Assembly (NCBI GenBank): GCA_032358165.1
Contig: JAALGY010000015.1
Coordinates: forward strand, 2,418,001-2,482,000
Source: Diplosphaera chodatii
Taxonomy: Eukaryota; Chlorophyta; Trebouxiophyceae; Prasiolales; Stichococcaceae
Length of the DNA stretch: 64,000 nt
Direction: 5' to 3'
This document shows positions 59,501 to 64,000 of the stretch, piece by piece. Position 1 is the first letter of the stretch; the number at the start of each line of letters is the position of its first letter. A program made the translations under genes and the position numbers. The notes under the pieces are model-generated. The model did no database searches, had not been told where the DNA came from, and saw only the letters and a list, made by a program, of their open reading frames with translations.

Positions 59501-62500
59501 TGGGCCAAATAAGCGTTGGATGGCACAACAGAAAGTGAAGTGTTTACCTGGCGCCTGCGCAGCCCAGCCATTGACGTGTGCAAGCTGGCTGTGCAGGTGG
59601 CCCATGTGCTGCAGGCACCGCAGGTAGCCGCGCTGCCCATTGGACAACCTGCTGCTGCCACTAGCCGTTGGTGGCTCAAGCCCATTATGTTGCAACTCCT
59701 GCATGGCACTAAGCCAAGAAGCATGAAAGCAAAAAGCACCATAGTTCATAGCTGAATCGATCGCCAATGGGACATGGAGGCAGGTGGACGCAATCAGAGC
59801 AAAGCCTGCGCATAAGATTAATTAGCACAACATACGAGAGCATGTACCTGCTCATGAAGAGACAGCGCTTCAGACCAGGCGCCTGCATTCTGTGCCGCCA
59901 GCATGTGGTCGGCGGGCGTCGCGCCGCCCTGCCGCAGCTGCACCAGCCCAGAGAGGCCGTCCGGCTCCTCCAACTTGCCATACACTTCCTGAAACGATCA
60001 GGCAACCCACATCATACAACACATTGCCAAATGGAACAGAAGCTGCACAGCTGAGTCCAAGTTCTCCGCGAGGACGACAGGAGTATTGTAGGTGAAACCC
60101 TCGAGGAGTATTGTAGGTGAAGACCACATGGCATCAAGCAGCTGGCATATTGTACGTCAATCAAGCTGCGGTCCACCTGCAGGAAGATGACCTCCTCGTC
60201 CTGATAGTGGAAGTTGCGCAGCGCAGCGGCATTGAGGCCGCCACCGCGTGCAGCCCTGACGTGCGTCTCGTAGTGCAGCAGCGACCGCGCATGCGCTCCT
60301 GCGGACTCGTGACAAGTAGTGGTGGATATGACCCAGACAACCGGAGGGTCTGCATAGTGCTCATGCATCTTGGCCAGCACAGTGCAGCTCAGGTCGGACT
60401 ACCCGTCGGAGTCAGCCGCCCTGGCTAGATCATGATAATACGTTGCGTTGAATGCGCCATGCTAGGAAGCAACCTTTGTGACACCCACCGCAATGCGTGG
60501 CCGCGCAGGCGAGCAGCTCCTGTGGAATGCTGTCAAGCAGGTCGGCCATATGCTTGACAGTTGGGTCCGCAGCAGCAGCTGCGGCGGCAGCAGCGTCCCC
60601 CGTGACACCAGATGCTGTGCTTGTCGAACCTGTGTACCAGTCCATGTCGACCACATTCGCTTGAACAAAACGGCATCATACTGCTACATATGATGGCGGT
60701 CGGCGCGGTGCCATGCAGGTACTGACGTGCAGTAGGCTATAAGGCAATGCAAGTCCAGGCACACCAGAGCTGACTGCAAGGCCACGCTGAGCGGTCAGCC
60801 AGGTGCGCAGCATGTCCAGCAGCGTGAACACCGCCTGCACACAGAGCTCGCCCTCGCGGCTGCTCTGCCCACCCCGCAGCACAGCCTCCACCTGACAATG
60901 GAAGTGGGCCCAGACGTCATGCATCAGCAAGTTGCAGTCTGCACACCCCCTGTCACACCCTCTACTGATCCTGTGCGTGAACACTCGTGCCCATGACCTC
61001 CCGCTGCTTCAAATGACTTTACATGGTTGCTCCCTTTACCTCGTTCAACACGCCCTGCCGTGCCTCGTCAGCGCCATAACACACCACGTTTTGGACCACA
61101 TATGGTAGCAGAAACTGCGATGTCTGGGTGTCGTGGCTCAAAATCGGTATGCAAGCCTCGAAGATCTTGAGACGAGATCCTGCAGCAGGAGCTTGCATTG
61201 CAGTCAGGCACCCATCACACCACGATGCAAAGCCTGAACATTTCAAATGCACTTAGGCAGCCTCCGTCACCTGTGGTGCTGCTTGTAAGCTGCTTCAGCC
61301 ACATAGACAACCATTTGGCAAAGGACGTCGCCAAGGAGGAGCCGAACACGACACTCTTCCGGTTGCTGCTGATACCCTTCAGCAAGAACTTGGATTCCAG
61401 ATAAGGGCGGACAAGGGCCTGCATCAGCAGGAAGAGAGTTCTGACCTATAGTGCATCACCTGCAGCCCATGCTCTGTGTCACATTCCACTGGCAGGAGCC
61501 ACAGACTGGCCATGGTACGAGAGTCGATCCTGTTCAAACTCGCCTGGGTGTCCTTGGACAGCGCCACGAACAGCGGATTGCTTTCGGCAGGGTTGGGTGT
61601 ATGCACAGCGCCACCTGGGGGTGGGTTCAGCATGACACCATCTGACAGTCTTCGTGCTTCGGTACTGCTGTAGAGGCGCAACAGCTCCTGCAGCCATGAG
61701 CACACACCGCCATGAAGCACCAGACGCCACATGTTGGCATGAGGCGGGTGTCCTAGCATACACAGTCGGGCTTGCTGCAGGCTGAAAGGTTCCCCGACCT
61801 GAACAGAGTACACAGCGGCATCCAGCTGGGGCAGGTGTGCTGAGACCCGCAGGACACGGACCAAATGGCGCTCCACAATGTGCACTAGCAGCGCCAGGTC
61901 AGATGGCAGCAGGCTGCTGATTGGGGGTGGCGGCATCGACACCCGGGCTGGGTCCACAGCGCCCAACAAGCCCAAACACACCTGCGCTGGCTGCTGTGCT
62001 GCAACATCTGACGAACTTGCCTGCAGCGCAGGCCAATCCATATGGCCAAGAACTCTCCTTATCGTGAATGCTGAATGAGTGTGTGTGGGGCCACAAGAAC
62101 TGTCCAATCTGCCTACCTCAGGGTCGCAGCACTTGAGCAGCGCTGCAATCGTGCTTGACAGCAATGCTGCCTGCTTTGTTTGTACAGCGCTGCCCTCCAG
62201 GCCTTTCCCGAGGCTGTCGGATAGCAGGTTGTGAAGCCATGGCCGGTGCTTCTGCAGAAAGGTCATCAACTCCTGTGCACAACAAGATGAAAGTCAGGCT
62301 TGTGGCCAGCCATTCCAAGCACTATTTCGTTTGTAAGCATAGTAACAGCATGAGTGGCAACATCTGAGTGACTGCACAGCATTTGCGTGCGGACCTTCAG
62401 CGCCGCCTCCCGGACGCTGCGCGAGTTGCTGCTGAGCGAGTCTCGTAAGAGCGCAACTGTGTCCTCGGCCAGCAGGCTGCCGCGGGCCTTGGCCAGCACG

Positions 62501-64000
62501 GCATTGGCAGCATTCAATGCCGGCAGTGATGTCGGCAGCGGCGGCAGCCGCTTCAGCTGAACCTGCACAGCCTCCAGAAACTTTCATGTGTGGTTCATTG
62601 ACCTTGTGTCAAGTGCAGCTGCCCAGATTGCCACATTTGCAACGCAAGTCCAAAGTTCACCAAACAGGCACATGGGCAACGTCCCGACCTGGAATCTCTC
62701 GCCACTGTGGACCACAATGGCGTCCACCACTCGGACCGCAGCAGTTGCCACGCTGCCACCATCATGCAGAGGCCCCAGCAATGTCACCACGATCTGCACA
62801 TACAGCAAAGGGTCTGCAACTGATTATTTTGCAAGCATTCACTGTGTCGACATTGCCCTAACATTAGGGAAGGCAAGCCGCCGAGTACGTGCACTTTAGG
62901 TTATCCTGTGCTGCAGAGCAGCAGGTTTGGCACCTGGTGCATGACGTTCGCCAGCTGCGCGGGGGCATGCTGCAGGAGGGCCTGCACCAAAACCGCCCAG
63001 CCGTGCAGGGCCTGCAGCTTGAGCGCGGCCGGCTTGCCCTTGCCGACTGCTCCGGTCAGGAGGACCATGACCTGCGGCAGCCGCAGTACACAACATGTGA
63101 CTTACCGGCCACTGCCGCCAAGCGTCAGGCTTTGTGTGTGGCGATGCAGGGTCACAGCATAAGTGTCTGGGGCCGAAGCACTTGTTGTAGTCACCTGAGG
63201 CAGAAAGCGGATGATGTGCTGCTCTATCAGGCAGACCAGCAACATGACGCTCCGCAGCGTCTTGCACAGCAGCGCTTCTTCGGGTGCGTCCGCCTGGCGG
63301 CTGCGGTCCAGCATGTCGCCATAGGTCTTCAGAACCCATGTAACGATGTCCCGGTCTGCAGCAGGTAACAGTGCTCCATAATGAAGCTGATGATGCTTGA
63401 AAGATGATGAAGATGAAGCTTCATAGCTCTGCTGCATTGCATACGAGATGTTTTGCTGCTTACAAGCATGCAGGGTACAATGTGCATGCCCTGCACAGCT
63501 CACCTGCCAGAAACTGTGCAACATCGACCTTGGAGCCTGGGTCCACCTCGTGTGCAAGCGTTTGGAGCACAACGAAGAGACGTGATTGCACTGCCTGCAG
63601 CAAGCATGCACCAAGATGAGGAAGTGTCTACGTTGTGAAGTATGTATTGCTGGTCAGCTGCACGAACAGGCTGTATTGAGATGCTTACCTGCGGCACAGC
63701 AGTGCTTTCAGTCCAGTCTGGCAGGTCGCTGGCACTCCCGAGCAGGTCGGCAAACACGAGATGTACGCAGCTTTGCAGGTACCCTTTGAAATTCGGCATG
63801 CTCTGACAGATGATATCCACAGATGCATTGAGGTCCTGCTTGCCTGCAGTTAGGGCAGCAAATTTAACAACGATGCACATTTGCTGCTGAGCGTGCTGCA
63901 AACATACCACAACAAGGTCGACATGATCTCCTACCTTCGAACAGGTGCTTGGCAAGAGCATGATGGCCAAAAGTGGTGATGACATCTTCGAAGCTCAAGT
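53497..64000 (-). CDS. ATR: ATR-type PI3K-like checkpoint kinase, 5' end outside window
   Basis: Serine/threonine kinase that senses single-stranded DNA and replication stress in the nucleus. The gene runs off the right edge; the most distal exon seen encodes DVITTFGHHALAKHLFE (about 63.94-63.99 kb). A HEAT-repeat region (60.7-63.9 kb) includes FLLPYVVQNVVCYGADEARQ. The FAT domain (56-60 kb) carries GFTYNTPVVLAENLDS and VYGKLEEPDGLSGL, a hallmark of ATR/ATM-type FAT regions. Kinase: FLGSDGGEYLFLAKPKDDLR (55.7 kb), PLTEDCGILEWVP (55.3 kb), catalytic loop GLGDRH joined across an intron to GENILM (54.7/54.45 kb), HVDFGCLFDQG, FRLTQNMVDAFGVSGQEGVF. The FATC region SVEGHAHRLIDEAVCKERLG ends at 53652; a 19-nt exon 53515-53497 completes the tail as MYIWWMAWM plus TAA. 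All catalytic Asp and Asn residues are present, so the kinase looks active. Confidence 0.93.
55491..55535. repeat. Near-perfect 45-nt hairpin in an ATR intron
   Basis: CCAGCTAG (55491-55498) pairs with CTAGCTGG (55528-55535), and TAGTTAAAG pairs with CTTTAACTA inside it, separated by a 3-nt internal loop and a 5-nt terminal loop. It lies just upstream of (in minus sense, downstream of) coding exon sequence and is not explained by splicing signals. Confidence 0.85.
60079..60121 (-). repeat. 18-bp direct duplication across an ATR 3' splice site
   Basis: AGGAGTATTGTAGGTGAA occurs at 60079-60096 and again at 60104-60121 (plus-strand sense), 25 bp apart. On the coding strand the inner copy is the start of the FAT exon (GFTYNT, beginning 60099), and the outer copy forms the last bases of the intron before CTCGAG. 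Exon sequence is thus duplicated into the intron end. Confidence 0.85.

Noticed and set aside
53497..64000. ATM, TOR, SMG1 or DNA-PK instead of ATR
   Set aside because: The EEPDGLSGL FAT motif, the FRLTQNMVDAFGVSGQEGVF kinase segment and the short kinase-FATC spacing resemble plant ATR most. No FRB domain (TOR) or long kinase-FATC insert (SMG1) was seen.
1..64000. CRISPR arrays, insertion sequences, rRNA genes, telomeric repeats
   Set aside because: No regularly spaced repeats, transposase motifs, rRNA-like segments or TTTAGGG-type arrays were found on either strand.

Overview
The window looks like nuclear DNA of a green alga (Chlorophyta, perhaps a trebouxiophyte; this is inference). The genes are dense and carry many short spliceosomal introns. 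Donors are mostly GTGAG, GTGCG or GTATG, and acceptors are typically TGCAG. The gene content is eukaryotic and plant-like: eEF2, sphingosine-1-phosphate lyase, cytosol-type FBPase, a plastid-type signal peptidase, a TrmA/RlmD-type RNA methyltransferase and the ATR kinase. I saw no prokaryotic operons, CRISPR arrays, rRNA or convincing tRNA genes. Exon coordinates come from reading-frame continuity, splice-site phase and family motifs, without transcript data.

Layout. 0.4-9.3 kb: two multi-exon minus-strand genes of unknown family (about 369-3195 and 3817-9257). 9.9-12.7 kb (-): sphingosine-1-phosphate lyase, 8 exons, 619 aa. 13.1-19.7 kb (+): eEF2, 24 exons, 845 aa, divergent from the lyase. 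20.3-22.4 kb (-): a probable secreted protein. 23.1-25.5 kb (-): fructose-1,6-bisphosphatase. 26.5-27.7 kb (+): type I signal peptidase. 28.2-36.5 kb: two paralogous DFR/CCR-like NAD(P)H reductases in divergent orientation, flanking a TauD/TfdA-like dioxygenase gene. 37.5-39.7 kb (+): a leucine-rich-repeat protein, followed within about 210 bp by an F-box/WD40 gene (about 39.9-43.7 kb). 44.4-48.1 kb (-): Fe-S m5U RNA methyltransferase. 48.9-53.2 kb (+): a MORN-repeat protein fused to filamin-type repeats. 53.5 kb to beyond the right edge (-): the DNA-damage kinase ATR, ending in a 19-nt micro-exon that supplies the FATC tail.

Most genes are independent housekeeping or signalling genes with no obvious pathway link. 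The exception is the reductase-dioxygenase-reductase neighbourhood (28-36 kb), where two duplicated SDR reductases surround a 2-oxoglutarate oxygenase. That arrangement could be a small specialised-metabolism cluster. A second theme is intron biology: two introns carry direct duplications of adjacent exon sequence, and two or more introns appear to use GC-AG splice sites.
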